Notes: a model not told the origin generated them from the letters alone. A stretch of DNA of 64,000 nt from Brachybacterium timonense (GCF_900258505.1 NZ_LT984895.1:2652037-2716036), one strand, 5' to 3'; shown: positions 1-9,025, counted from the stretch's first letter. Numbers and translations are program-made.

Positions 1-111
1 GAAGTCCAGATCAACATCGGTGGACACCTCCATACCGCGGCCGATCCCCTCACCGACGACGCCCGCCACATCCTCCACGCCCTCCAGACCCCAGACGCCA
101 CGGGTCACTAA
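1..111 (+). CDS. 3' end of an ORF, possibly an IS transposase
   Basis: An open frame runs from the window edge to a TAA at 109-111 and gives a 36-residue tail that starts EVQINIGGHLHTAADPL. The I-x-I-x-G-H-x-x-x-A-x-D pattern resembles the C-terminal end of IS1634/IS1549-type transposases, but that is a memory-based resemblance only. The frame stops just before a gene relic on the other strand that breaks off at about 117, which fits an element having landed in that gene. The upstream part is outside the window. Confidence 0.35.
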   Translation, partial: EVQINIGGHLHTAADPLTDDARHILHALQTPDATGH

Positions 112-116
112 ACCTG

Positions 117-525
117 TGCAAGTCAGGGCTCACGCTGGCGAAGACCCCGAGCACGTTGACGGGCGGGCCGATCATGATGGTGTCTCCATCGCAGTCCACC
201 GTGTACTCACCCGAAGCGGGGGCGGTGAACCCGTCGAACGACTCCCAGCTGCGGCCGTTCTTGTCGAAGCTGAAACTGCCATCCAGCTCAGGCTCGATGC
301 CGGAGCCGTCCGGAGTGTCCACAGCGCACCGCGGCACCCGCGAGTCCTCTTCGTGGTAGGCAACGATCTGTTCGCCCTTTTCGGCGGTGAAGGCGCCCGT
401 GCCGTAGATCAGCGTGACCTCGTTGAAGATCGATTCGCTCTTGACGAAACCGGTCACCGACATGGTCCCACCGATGCCGACAGCCAGCGCCAAGATGATC
501 CCGTTACCGGAACCCTCGCGGAAAA
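117..525 (-). pseudogene. Truncated copy of the bitopic membrane protein encoded at 7322-7879
   Basis: The minus-strand frame reads a hydrophobic stretch (GIILALAVGIGG), then an outer domain with GTGAFTAEKGEQIVAY, the SWESFDGFTA block and the EYTVDCDGDT block. These align with GTGSYTAEADELVVVY, TWESFDSFTA and EYQFDCAGDT in the intact gene at 7322-7879. The N-terminal cytosolic part is missing because the frame starts directly behind the stop of the peptide transporter. The C-terminal membrane segments are missing because homology ends near 120, where the IS-like ORF begins. It is therefore a relic cut at both ends. The function of the family is unknown. Confidence 0.6.
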
Positions 526-537
526 CACCGTGTCCGC

Positions 538-2169
538 TCAGCTGTCGAGTTCCGCAGCGCCGCGCCGTTCGGCCCGCTCGACGTCGTCCATCTTGGACTG
601 GATCCAGGGGGCCAGGACGAACATGATGAGGGCGACCACGACGGTGACAACACCCAGGCCGTAGTAGTAAGTGCCGTCGCCCAGATCCTTGGTGAGGTTG
701 ATGACCACCGAGGTCAGGCCCATGCCCACCGCGGGCGCGAGGTACCACAGGGTCATGGTCTGGGAGGCGAAGTGCCGTGGGGCGAGCTTGGTGGTGACCG
801 ACAGACCCACCGGGTTCAGGAACAGCTCGGCCACGGTCTGGACGAGAAACACGGCAGCGAGGTACCAGAACGGTGCCCACGCGGATCCCGCGGTGCCGGT
901 CCAGGTGGTGAAGCCGAAGCCCATCATCGCGGCAGACAGAGCGATAATCACCAGGGAGATCGCGAACTTGGTGGCGGTGTTGGGCCACTTTCCGATCCGC
1001 CGGGCGAATAGTGCACCGATGATCGGAGCCAGGATCAGCACGAACAGCGGGTTGAAGGACTGGTAGTGGGAGGCGCTCAGCTCGAACATCCCGAAGACGG
1101 AGCGGTCGGTGTGGTCAGCGGCGAAGGTTGCCATCTTCCCGGCGGCCTGCTCGAAGATGAGCACGAACAGCACGTTGCCGATCCACAGCGGGCCGAAGGC
1201 GGCCAGGTGGCTGCGCTCCTGAGCGGTGACCTTGGGGCTGCGCACCATGGTCAGGAAGTAGCCGGCGGCGGTGATCAGGGCGAACAGGAACAGCGACCAG
1301 GCGATCGCGTTGATCCAAGCGTCGTCGGCCGCGTCGCCGGCGAACACGACGTACCGGAAAATGCCGATCAGTGCAGCGGCGAGGGCGACGATACCCAGGC
1401 CGAGCAACCCCAGGCGCGCACCCTCACCCTTGGCCAGCGGGTTTGGGATCGTGTACGCGAACTCGCCGAGCTTCTTGCGGCCGTAGACGAAGGAGAACAG
1501 GGCCAGCGCCATGCCGACCGCGGCAGCGATGAAGGCGGTGTGGTAACCGAACGTGTCGGCGAGGATTCCAGTCAGCAGCGGCGCGACGAGGGAGCCGACG
1601 TTCACCGACATGTAGAAGTACTGGAAGCCCTGGTCACGGCGGGGATCGTCGGCGTCGTAGAGTCCGCCGACGACGGTGGCGAGGTTCGGTTTGATGAAGC
1701 CGGTGCCCACGGCGATCAGCACCAGGCCGATCCAGGAGGTGACCACGGCCGGGAGGGCGAGGATGACGTGTCCGGCCATGATGATCGAGCCGCCCACGAG
1801 GGTGGAGATCCAGGGGCCGAGGATCCGGTCGGCGAAGATGCCGCCAGGGATGGTCATGAGGAGGACGGCGGCGCCGTAGGCGGAGACGACGACCTGGCCG
1901 GTGGTGGTGGCGAGCCCCAGTCCGTCATTGGCGAGGGTGTCGGTGAGGAAGTAGAGGAGGATCGCCCTCATGCCGAACCAGGAGAAGCGCTCCCACATCT
2001 CCACCTGGAGCATCCAGGGCAGGCCGCCCGGGTGGCCGATGAAGGAGCGGTCCTCGATGGAGGGCCCGGTGCGCAGTTCCTTCGGGACGTACATGGAACG
2101 TTTCGCGTCGGAGGTGACCGTCGGTTCAGAGCCTAGAGCTTCAGCCTCCGGCGGGGTCATGCGAGACAT
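538..2169 (-). CDS. POT/PTR2 family proton-dependent oligopeptide transporter
   Basis: A 543-residue integral membrane protein of the major facilitator fold that would import di- and tripeptides with protons. The family signatures are present: ExxERFSWFGMRAI around residues 57-70, the GGIFADRILG loop near residue 110 and FQYFYMSVNVGSL near residue 190. About 14 hydrophobic segments can be counted, which is usual for bacterial POT proteins. The start ATG at 2169 is preceded by AAGGA. It sits alone on the minus strand, between the relic at 117-525 and the unknown gene at 2471-3322. In the related gene pair at 7322-8909 the two partners are direct neighbours, so this transporter separates a formerly adjacent pair or entered with it. 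Confidence 0.93.
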   Translation of the reverse strand: MSRMTPPEAEALGSEPTVTSDAKRSMYVPKELRTGPSIEDRSFIGHPGGLPWMLQVEMWERFSWFGMRAILLYFLTDTLANDGLGLATTTGQVVVSAYGAAVLLMTIPGGIFADRILGPWISTLVGGSIIMAGHVILALPAVVTSWIGLVLIAVGTGFIKPNLATVVGGLYDADDPRRDQGFQYFYMSVNVGSLVAPLLTGILADTFGYHTAFIAAAVGMALALFSFVYGRKKLGEFAYTIPNPLAKGEGARLGLLGLGIVALAAALIGIFRYVVFAGDAADDAWINAIAWSLFLFALITAAGYFLTMVRSPKVTAQERSHLAAFGPLWIGNVLFVLIFEQAAGKMATFAADHTDRSVFGMFELSASHYQSFNPLFVLILAPIIGALFARRIGKWPNTATKFAISLVIIALSAAMMGFGFTTWTGTAGSAWAPFWYLAAVFLVQTVAELFLNPVGLSVTTKLAPRHFASQTMTLWYLAPAVGMGLTSVVINLTKDLGDGTYYYGLGVVTVVVALIMFVLAPWIQSKMDDVERAERRGAAELDS

Positions 2170-2470
2170 CGGGGTTCCTTCCTGCGTGCGTCATCGGCTG
2201 CGGTGCCGAGGGCGTCGGTCCCCCTATCTCCTCACAGGCCGCACCGCGCTGTGGCGCGCGGACGTCCTCTCCGGCCACTAATTGCCCGGGATCTCATACA
2301 ACAGCCCCAGCGGGACCCCAATGGTCCCGAACCAGCGCACCCCACGCCGAAGCATCGCCCGCCCCCGGACCTAGCGGTCGTCGGCGCCCCGTCACCACCT
2401 GTCGGCGTCCGTGCTACTGCTGCGAGCGATCGTTCTTTCGCTCGTCCGAAATCGCGAGCTGCGGCTTCCT
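2170..2470. other. Intergenic region upstream of the peptide transporter
   Basis: 300 bases without a credible gene. A short perfect inverted repeat (GGGACC, 5-base loop, GGTCCC, 2312-2328) could be a weak terminator for the upstream minus-strand gene or part of the transporter leader. There is no T-run to support a strong terminator. Nothing else is recognised. Confidence 0.4.
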
Positions 2471-3322
2471 TCAACGCTCCTTAAGCTCCTCGGGCATCGA
2501 GAAGGCGGCCAGCAGAGGCGGCGGGGAGACGTTCGGCAGGCCCGGCAGCACGCGGGCGAACAGCCAGCGGGAGAGGTGGCGGCGCATCGTCCTGCCCATA
2601 CCGAGCGCGTCCTGCGGGAGGTCGGTCGACTGGATGAGCCGTCCGCGCCGCGTGTCCTGCCGGTGCGCCGGGGTCCCCTTGATGCGCGCCGACGCATAGG
2701 GCTCGCCGAGCCACAGCAGCCACAGGGGTCGCGGACTCAGGCCATGCCATCCGCCCTGCTGACGCAGCGTGCTCAGGGACTGCTCGCTCGCCTCTCTGCC
2801 GTACAGCGGGCGGTTCTTCTCGAAGGTGATGCCGCTGATCGGCTGTGCGTCGGCGCAGAACGCTCCGGTGGCGTCGGCGACCTCGGCGAGCAGACGTCGG
2901 GCGCGCGCCGGGTCGGCGGCGGCGTCGGTGGCACGCAGCGTGCACCGGGCGTGCCAGAAGCGGTGGGCGGTCACGCTGACCCCGACCTCGAGGCCGCTGG
3001 TGCCGACGATCTCGCGGACGATCCGCCGCACCTCTGCGACAGGGGGCTCGCCGCCGCCGGCCTCGAGCAGTCCGTACCAGGAGCAGTCGACGATGATCTC
3101 CGTCGCGCCCGGTTCGCCATCTCCCTCGGTCTCGTCGGCCTCCCCGGTGACGTCCTCGCCCAGGCCCTGCAGCGGCTCCTCGCGCCCGTCGGCATGCAGG
3201 AGCAGCCCTCCCTCGGGGTCGATGAGCACGCCGTCGTGATCCGCGGCCAGCGTTGCGGCAGCACGGATGATCCGGGTCAGCTCGTCGTCGGTGCCGGCCT
3301 CGACCTGGACCGTGGTCTCCAC
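2471..3322 (-). CDS. Unknown protein, paralogue of the broken gene at 8023-8909, probably missing its N-terminus
   Basis: A 283-residue acidic protein of unrecognised family. It shares long blocks with the broken gene at 8023-8909: ETTVQ-E-GTDDE near the start, HNGVLIDPE-like and LLLHADG strings, and a near-identical C-terminal half with EQSLSTLRQQGGWHGLSPR and PLWLLWLGEPYA. The other copy has about 90 extra N-terminal residues. Here the homologous reading continues upstream (WDLAAQGIS...) only to the TGA of the lipoprotein gene at 3392. The GTG start at 3322 is therefore a default choice, and the gene may be a 5'-truncated remnant. No signal peptide or membrane segment is seen. The context of membrane-protein partner and lipoprotein hints at an envelope or immunity role, which is inference. 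Confidence 0.55.
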   Translation of the reverse strand: METTVQVEAGTDDELTRIIRAAATLAADHDGVLIDPEGGLLLHADGREEPLQGLGEDVTGEADETEGDGEPGATEIIVDCSWYGLLEAGGGEPPVAEVRRIVREIVGTSGLEVGVSVTAHRFWHARCTLRATDAAADPARARRLLAEVADATGAFCADAQPISGITFEKNRPLYGREASEQSLSTLRQQGGWHGLSPRPLWLLWLGEPYASARIKGTPAHRQDTRRGRLIQSTDLPQDALGMGRTMRRHLSRWLFARVLPGLPNVSPPPLLAAFSMPEELKER

Positions 3323-3391
3323 GAGAGCCTGGTCTGCACTGATCCCCTGCGCCGCGAGGTCCCAGGGTGCGGGCGCTGCCGCACCCCGAGT

Positions 3392-3865
3392 TCAGACGTC
3401 GTGCGGCGTCCCGATGTTGAGCGACCGGACGACGGGCGCTGGGTCGGCCGTGGCGCGACGCGTGCCCGCCCAGTCGACCACGTACTTCCCGTCCACGTTC
3501 TCGGTGGCGACCACCAGGATGATCTCCCCGGTCGCACCAGAGAAGAACGCGATGGGGTCGTCGATGGCGCTCTGCGACACCTGCGCGACGATGCCCGGAG
3601 TCGTCTCGGATGCCGCAGCGACCTTCGCGATAGCCGCCTTCTCGTCGGCGCCGTTCCGATCCCATCCTGAGTCCGAGGCGAGGGCCGCGCAGATCGTCGA
3701 CTCCTTGTCGATGCGGAGCCCATCGATGAACTGCAGCGCGGCGGCCATCGGCGTCGACTCGCCCGACCCGCACCGCGCTTCGCTCGTGCCAGCGCAGCCC
3801 GTCAGCCCGACGGGGAGGAGTACGGCGGCTGTCGCGAGGAGCGCCGACGCGCGTCGCACGAACAT
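3392..3865 (-). CDS. Small lipoprotein of unknown function
   Basis: From the ATG at 3865 (GAGAG upstream) the protein has 157 residues. It begins MFVRRASALLATAAVLLP and has a lipobox VGLTGC about 22 residues in, so it should be exported and anchored by a diacylglyceryl cysteine. The mature part contains FIDGLRIDKESTICAALASD and ends with GKYVVDWAG-type strands. A fold of the kind seen in small secreted lipoproteins is likely, but I do not recognise the family. An upstream in-frame start at 3934 would bury the signal peptide and overlap the amidase gene, so it was rejected. The stop lies in frame with the truncated gene at 2471-3322. Confidence 0.7.
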   Translation of the reverse strand: MFVRRASALLATAAVLLPVGLTGCAGTSEARCGSGESTPMAAALQFIDGLRIDKESTICAALASDSGWDRNGADEKAAIAKVAAASETTPGIVAQVSQSAIDDPIAFFSGATGEIILVVATENVDGKYVVDWAGTRRATADPAPVVRSLNIGTPHDV

Positions 3866-3912
3866 GTGTTCGTCTCTCGGTGGTTTCGACGAACGCCAGA
3901 TCGATGAGCGAT

Positions 3913-5136
3913 TCATGTGAGATGAAACTGCCATTTGAAACCGCTTGCTCCTTCATTGTAGGACTTGCGAAATGCGCTAAACGGCTTGTCTCGAGTGCTC
4001 GACGAGTGATAAGTTAAAAGAGGAGTCGTCCCGGACCGGCCAGTGACTATCACCGAATGTACCCAAGTGGTAGTAGGGCGAACCTGCAGCACATTTCCGT
4101 TGTATAGTTGGGTGACATGGGACGCCGACTTTGATCGCCCGCTCCGCAAGGCGAATGTCCGGAATTTTCCTACATTAATCCACGGATGAGACTGATTTAA
4201 TGAATTGTACCACCAGGCTCCGTCCGATTTCCATAATCCTGCGACGTCGGTCCAGCCGCCGGCGCGCATGCACTGCGAGACAAAATTTGTGCAATCGCCA
4301 CCCACGCCCGAGAAGGTGCGGTAAGCCGTGTTGTAATTTTTCCAGTATTTCAGAGCATAGGCCGCTGCTTTCTTGCGGCCGTCAGAGCCCAGGGCGCGAG
4401 TCGCCATGATGCTGCCATCGGCCTCCTCGCGCGACATGTCATCAATGGTGAACTCGGGTACATTGAACTCCTCGGATGGTGCTGATTCGGCATCCAAGCG
4501 GGCAAGGTTATCGGTGAATGCGCCCTTCGTTATGTCAGCAACATAATCCCATGAACCAGGCTCCACTCGCAAAACCTTGGCGATGCTTCCATCCTCGGCG
4601 ACGCGGATGAAGTAGTTAACGGACTCTGCCCAAACGTCCTGAGGGGACAGGATGCGTTCGACAAGATAGGTCAGCAACTGGAAGCGACCGCCATTAACCT
4701 CGGCGACATGCTGACACACAAATTTGACGCTTGTTCCCTGAATGGCTGCATCAAGTGTTTGGTCCAGATCTTGAGCAATTTGGGCATCGATCGAGAAAAT
4801 GTCGGCCATCTCCTCCGATGCAATGTTGCTGAAAGCGACGCCGGAGGCACTAATCTGATGCGGAATACTGCGCATCGAATTTGCGAATCTGGCGCCGTCG
4901 GGTCGGTTGTGGAATATTTGCTCGTCCTGTGCGGAGACGAGTGACGTAAAGGCTGACGCTCGCTCCACGTCTGCACCGCTGGGGTCGATTAGAGGTGGCG
5001 CGCTCTTCCCGTTTCCCTCTTCCGGATTATCATTCTGATCCTCGGCGAGCGCGGCTGAGGGGTGGAGGATAGCGCTTACGGCCCCAGCTGCACATAACCC
5101 GGCCAAGATGTGTCGTCTACGAATCGAGTGGGGCAT
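3913..5136 (-). CDS. Secreted protein with C-terminal amidase domain (Amidase_6 type)
   Basis: A 407-residue exported protein. The ATG at 5136 is preceded by a strong CGGAGG. The signal peptide starts MPHSIRRRHILAGL and has a twin-arginine look. Residues about 257-400 form a putative amidase domain of the Amidase_6 (PF12671) type. It opens with AAAYALKYWKNYN, carries the likely nucleophile in GGDCTNFVSQC (Cys near 282), and has a likely catalytic histidine in WVHSVIVTG (near 360). Such domains resemble NlpC/CHAP-like cysteine hydrolases, and cell-wall or peptide amide hydrolysis is the probable activity. The coding sequence and its upstream region are clearly richer in A and T than the neighbours, which suggests recent transfer. 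The GTG/ATG-rich first ten codons from 5166 were excluded because the ribosome site favours 5136. Confidence 0.8.
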   Translation of the reverse strand: MPHSIRRRHILAGLCAAGAVSAILHPSAALAEDQNDNPEEGNGKSAPPLIDPSGADVERASAFTSLVSAQDEQIFHNRPDGARFANSMRSIPHQISASGVAFSNIASEEMADIFSIDAQIAQDLDQTLDAAIQGTSVKFVCQHVAEVNGGRFQLLTYLVERILSPQDVWAESVNYFIRVAEDGSIAKVLRVEPGSWDYVADITKGAFTDNLARLDAESAPSEEFNVPEFTIDDMSREEADGSIMATRALGSDGRKKAAAYALKYWKNYNTAYRTFSGVGGDCTNFVSQCMRAGGWTDVAGLWKSDGAWWYNSLNQSHPWINVGKFRTFALRSGRSKSASHVTQLYNGNVLQVRPTTTWVHSVIVTGRSGTTPLLTYHSSSTRDKPFSAFRKSYNEGASGFKWQFHLT

Positions 5137-5521
5137 TTGGGCCTCCGAAAGAGTTGGAGATTTCAAAACTTAGGACATTAATGGGTCCAGCGAACATTAG
5201 GGTTCATGCGGAGAGGGTTAGGGTAGCTACGCTGCATTAATGCGAGTTTTCCTCCCCAAAGAGACCTGAAGGAGGTTTTTCGGCTAGTCTTTCGCGGAGC
5301 TGACCTGCTGATTCGGGACGCGTAAGGAAACTAGTGCAGAACAGTCCAAGCGGACGTTGAGGCGAACACTAGCTAAGATCACATCGGATGGCAAGGGGTG
5401 GATCTGGAGTGGTCGGCTGCTATCGGTCGATACCCGGGTAGGTGCTGGTTAGGTGTTGCGGGTCATGACGTTGTGGTCAGCGGGGTGTGGGGATGAAGGA
5501 ACGGGTCCCTGACCGGCACGA
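5137..5521. other. Intergenic region with relatively low G+C
   Basis: About 385 bases with no supported gene. The half next to the amidase keeps the A+T-rich character of that gene and should hold its promoter. The half from about 5440 is G+C-rich and probably contains the left end of the IS481-type element, but I cannot fix an inverted repeat because its partner end is lost. Confidence 0.4.
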
Positions 5522-5566
5522 TTGGTGGCGCTGAAGCCGTCCATCTCGCAGGAGGAGACCCGTTCT

Positions 5567-5826
5567 ATGACCCACCGTAATGCCCCGTTGACCGTGCTGG
5601 GAAGGCAGCGAGCTGCCGCGCAGGTGATCGAGCGGGGCCGGCCCATCGTGCATGTCGCTGCGGAGTTCCACATCGCCCGCTCGACCTTGTCGAAATGGGT
5701 CGGACGCTACCGCGCCAACGGCGAGGCCGGCTTGCAGGACCGCGCCAGCGCGCCAGCGAACCGCCCGACACGGCTCCCAGACTGGGTGGTCGAGCTGATC
5801 GAGCACTGGCGACGGACGAGGAAATG
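5567..5826 (+). pseudogene. IS481 family transposase, N-terminal fragment
   Basis: The ATG at 5567 follows GGAGGAGACC and opens MTHRNAPLTVLGRQR, a typical IS481 start. The helix-turn-helix VAAEFHIARSTLSKWVGRY and ASAPANRPTRLP follow. The reading is cut after WRRTRKWG at 5826, exactly where the inverted repeat of the ISL3 element begins. The catalytic DDE part is absent on the far side of that element, so this is a dead remnant and the disruption was not a simple insertion. Confidence 0.85.
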
Positions 5827-5847
5827 GGGCTCTTCAGAGTTGAGTGT
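5827..5847. repeat. Left terminal inverted repeat of the ISL3 element
   Basis: Twenty-one bases that are the exact reverse complement of 7261-7281. The outer edge coincides with the end of the IS481 transposase fragment. Confidence 0.9.
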
Positions 5848-7215
5848 GGGGTGAGGCGTCGAGGCCTCCGGTGATCAGGAGCATGCGGAGGCGGTAGTGC
5901 TCGACGTTGCGGAACCCGCGGGCGATGCGGCGGCCCAGTTCGATGATCCCGTTGATGGCCTCGGTACCGCCGTTGCTCGCGCCGTCGGTGTCGAAGTAGG
6001 CCAGAAACGCAGGCCGCCAGCGCCGCAAGGTCTTCCCGAGCCTGGCGATCTCCGGGATCGGGCAGGACGGCAGCTTCTCGATGAGCTGCTCGGCGAGGCG
6101 GCGTCCTGGACGGGCGTGGGCTGGTGGAACACGTCTCGGAGGTCCTGGGCGCAGTGGTAGGCGACCTCGACCGCAACATGATCGGGATGGGCGGCGAACG
6201 CGACGTCCAGGCGCGCTCGTTGGCGAGTGGTGAGACGTTCTCAGCCAGCGCGGAGGATATGACGGATGCCGTAGAGAGGGTCGCCCTTGCGGCCTCGGTG
6301 GCCGAGGGTCTCCTGCTGGATCCGGCGGCGGACGTCATCGACCGCCGCACCGGCGAGCCCCGCGATATGGAACGCGTCCAGCACGCAGGTGGCGTCCTCG
6401 AGCTGGTCATCGATCGCGTTCTTGTATCCCTGGAACGGGTCCAGCGTTGCGATCTCGACCCGCTTGCGGAACTCATCGTCGCGCTCGTCGAGCCAGTTGC
6501 GGTAGGCCTTGCCGGATCGGCCGGGGACGAGGTCAAGGAGCCTGGCAGTGGGGTGGAGCCCGCGAGTCAGATCGACCATCCCGATCAGCTCCTTCGGTCC
6601 GCGCCGACGCGGATCACGGTGATGGGGAGGCCCGGAGCGTATGTTCGTCCACGCCCAGGACCTGCACGTCCTCGAACCGGGAAGGGGCGTTCGCGGCCTC
6701 GATCAGGGCTGGCCGAACCTGGGACCAGAGCGTGTTCCACGTCGTGCCGAGCTGGCGGGCCAGGCCCTGGATCGTCGCCCCCTCGCGCCGGAGTTGGCCG
6801 ATCGCCCAGCGGATCGCGCGCGTGCTCAGCAGGCCCCTCGGCGCGCAGACCCGGGGTCCTGCTCGACGAAGGTCCTCACCGCACAGACGCCCTCCAGACA
6901 GATCCAGCGACGCTTGCACCACCGAATCCGCACCGGACGACCCGCCCACAGAGCATCGATCACCTCGACCACCACCCGGCCATGACCGGTGGCGATGACC
7001 CCGCAGCCGGGGCATCCGGCCACTGGATCGCAGGACTCCACCTCGAGCACCAGCCCGGCCCGGACCTTCGAGACTGCCACCAGATGAAGGCCCGGGAAGT
7101 CCAGGAGAACGTCGCATCTCTCGCAGCGATCGAGCGCGTTGGGGCATGCGCAACCATGGTTGGGCACCGTCGAGGTCCCTGAGATCAGCGGGGATAGAAG
7201 TCCGCTCATCATCAA
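5834..7215 (-). pseudogene. ISL3 family transposase with several frameshifts
   Basis: Pieces of one transposase are found in consecutive order on the minus strand in different frames. 6826-7215 has the N-terminal zinc-finger region with two C-x-x-C pairs (CERC, GCPGCGV). 6614-7153 has the helix-turn-helix and the first catalytic stretch VLGVDEHT. 6241-6579 has the middle DDE part with VEIATLDPFQGYKNAI and VLDAFHIAGLAG. 5834-6028 has the end with ASNGGTEAINGIIE. The order and the content match ISL3 transposases of corynebacterial type. At least three frame changes make it non-functional unless the read contains errors. Confidence 0.85.
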
Positions 7216-7260
7216 GGACCTCGACGTCTATCCCCAGCTACCCCGCATCACCGGCGCGCC

Positions 7261-7281
7261 CACACTCAACTCTGAAGAGCC
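7261..7281. repeat. Right terminal inverted repeat of the ISL3 element
   Basis: Perfect reverse complement of 5827-5847. It lies just upstream of the transposase start and about 40 bases from the end of the membrane-protein gene at 7322. Confidence 0.9.
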
Positions 7282-7321
7282 ACCAATGCAGGCGCAGACC
7301 GGCAGATGATCGACTTGCTGG

Positions 7322-7879
7322 TCAGGACTTCTTTCGGCCGACGAAGAACCAGATCAGTCCGATGAGGAACAGCAGCAGACCGAAGCCGCCACCGAAGACG
7401 GCGCTCAGGATGCCGCCAACGCCCGCGAGGATGCCGCCCACGCTCACCGGCGGTCCGACGGCGATGGTGTCCCCGGCGCAGTCGAACTGGTACTCGCCCG
7501 CGGTTTTTGCAGTGAAGGAGTCGAAGGACTCCCAGGTGCTGCCGTTGTAGGTGATGGAGTAGTTCACGGAGTTGCCCTCCCCCGCGGTACCGCCATCGGG
7601 AGGCAGCACCTGACAGGTGGGAACCTCTGCCCCCTCGGGACGGTAGACGACCACCAGCTCGTCGGCCTCAGCGGTGTAGCTGCCGGTGCCATCGACCGTG
7701 ACCATGTCCTGTGCGGTGCTGCTGGCGCGCACGAGACCGAGCACACCCACGACTGCACCCGCCACAAAGGCGAGCACGGCGATCACGGCGCCGATGATCA
7801 TGAGGATCTTCGGGCCGCCGCGTTTCCGGGGTGCCGGTGCGGCGGTGGATACGGGCTGGGATGCGCTGGGCGCGGTCAT
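7322..7879 (-). CDS. Small membrane protein with an outer two-cysteine domain, unknown function
   Basis: 185 residues from the ATG at 7879, which follows a G-rich ribosome site (CAGGGGG); the frame also opens further upstream at 7954. A short proline- and alanine-rich cytosolic start is followed by a membrane segment (ILMIIGAVIAVLAFVAGAVV). A roughly 90-residue outer domain carries one cysteine in PTCQVLPP and one in FDCAGDT, likely a disulfide. Two hydrophobic C-terminal stretches end in WFFVGRKKS. It is the intact version of the relic at 117-525. Just upstream on the same strand is the broken unknown gene at 8023-8909, which suggests the two were cotranscribed. Confidence 0.65.
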   Translation of the reverse strand: MTAPSASQPVSTAAPAPRKRGGPKILMIIGAVIAVLAFVAGAVVGVLGLVRASSTAQDMVTVDGTGSYTAEADELVVVYRPEGAEVPTCQVLPPDGGTAGEGNSVNYSITYNGSTWESFDSFTAKTAGEYQFDCAGDTIAVGPPVSVGGILAGVGGILSAVFGGGFGLLLFLIGLIWFFVGRKKS

Positions 7880-8022
7880 GGGGCCCCCTGGATACGGCTG
7901 ACACGTTGCGCGCACAGCGTAACGGGCAGGGTCGTCATCCATCCGTCGACCCATGCAATCGCATCAGCGGGCCAGTTCGACCAAGCCGGACGAACGCATT
8001 GCCACCCCGCCGTGCGGGAGGA

Positions 8023-8909
8023 TCAGCGGGACTCAAGGACCTCGGGCAGCGACCAAGCTGCCAGCAGAGGTGGCGGCAGGACGTTGGACGCATGGGGCAG
8101 CACAAGCGCGAACAGCCAGCGAGACAGGTGCCGACGCATCGGTTTCTTCGTGTGCAGCTCCTCCTGCGGCAGTGCTGTGGACTGCACGAGGCGCCCGCTT
8201 CCGGTCTGCTCGATATGGACCGGCTGGCCTTTGATGCGAACGTCCGCGTAGGGCTCCCCAAGCCATAGCAGCCACAGCGGGCGCGGGCTCAGGCCGTGCC
8301 ACCCGCCGTCCTGGCGCAGCGTGCTCAGTGATTGGGCGGATGCTTCTGGCCCGTACCAGGACGTGGCCTTCTCGATCGTCACCCCGGTGAGGAGCTGCGC
8401 ATGCGCGGCGAAGACGCGTATGGCGTCGGAGACGGTGCCGAGCAGACGTCGTCGGCGATGTCGCTAGCAGAGTGCTCCTCCCCCAGCTCCGTGAGGACGT
8501 GCTCCGTTCCATCAGCATGGATGAGGAGCCCATCTTCGGGGTCGATCAGCACACCGTTATGCTCGCGGGCGAGGTGGGCGGTGGCCCGGATGATCCGGTC
8601 GAACTCGTCATCCGTGCCCGTCTCGATCTGCACCGTGGTCTCCACGAGGGAAGCGTCGGTAGCGATACCGTGCGTACTCAGGTCCCAGGGCGAGGGCGCG
8701 GCGGGGCTGGGATCGCTGAATAGGGTGACGCAGTGCGGCACAGCACGACGACTCGGGGCATCGATAACCTCTGTCCCGCCAGGCAGACCAGCGCTGACGT
8801 TCGCCCCATCAACCCCGGTGATGGCGAGCCCGCCAACCTCCTCGAGCGCTCGGCTCTGGGCGGCACGGTCAATCGACCTCGGTGTGAGGATCGCCAGCTC
8901 GCTGCTCAT
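8023..8909 (-). pseudogene. Broken paralogue of the unknown gene at 2471-3322
   Basis: The first part (8379-8909) begins MSSELAILTPRSIDRAAQ and includes ETTVQIETGTDDE and HNGVLIDPEDGLLIHADG. The reading then jumps frame near 8440-8460. The shifted frame reads LLGTVSDAIRVFAAHAQLLTG followed by VTIEKATSWYGPEASAQS, which matches RRLLAEVADATGAFCADAQ in the other copy. About 65 codons of the middle, present in the other copy, are absent here, so a deletion that is not a multiple of three explains the break. The C-terminal half (8023-8382) is well conserved. The product is probably not made as a full protein. Confidence 0.75.
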
Positions 8910-9025
8910 GCGGGTGACGCTAGCAGTGCACGGTGGCGCCGAGGCACAGGCCGACGGGCTCCTCTGATACAGCGCCGAACGTTACGCAGACGAGACAGCA
9001 ACCGTGCCCACACACCTCTCGCTAG

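Larger units (their letters stand above)
5827..7281. mobile_element. ISL3 family insertion sequence, decayed
   Basis: The 1,455-base element is delimited by perfect 21-base inverted repeats at 5827-5847 and 7261-7281 (GGCTCTTCAGAGTTGAGTGT plus one G). Its single gene on the minus strand is an ISL3 transposase broken into several frames. ISL3 elements usually make 8-base target duplications, but the flanking octamers (5819-5826 and 7282-7289) do not match. This suggests that one flank was lost after insertion. Confidence 0.88.

Noticed and set aside
2481-3956. 491-residue minus-strand frame through the lipoprotein and unknown gene
   Set aside because: Arg-rich alternative frame covering two real genes in other frames.
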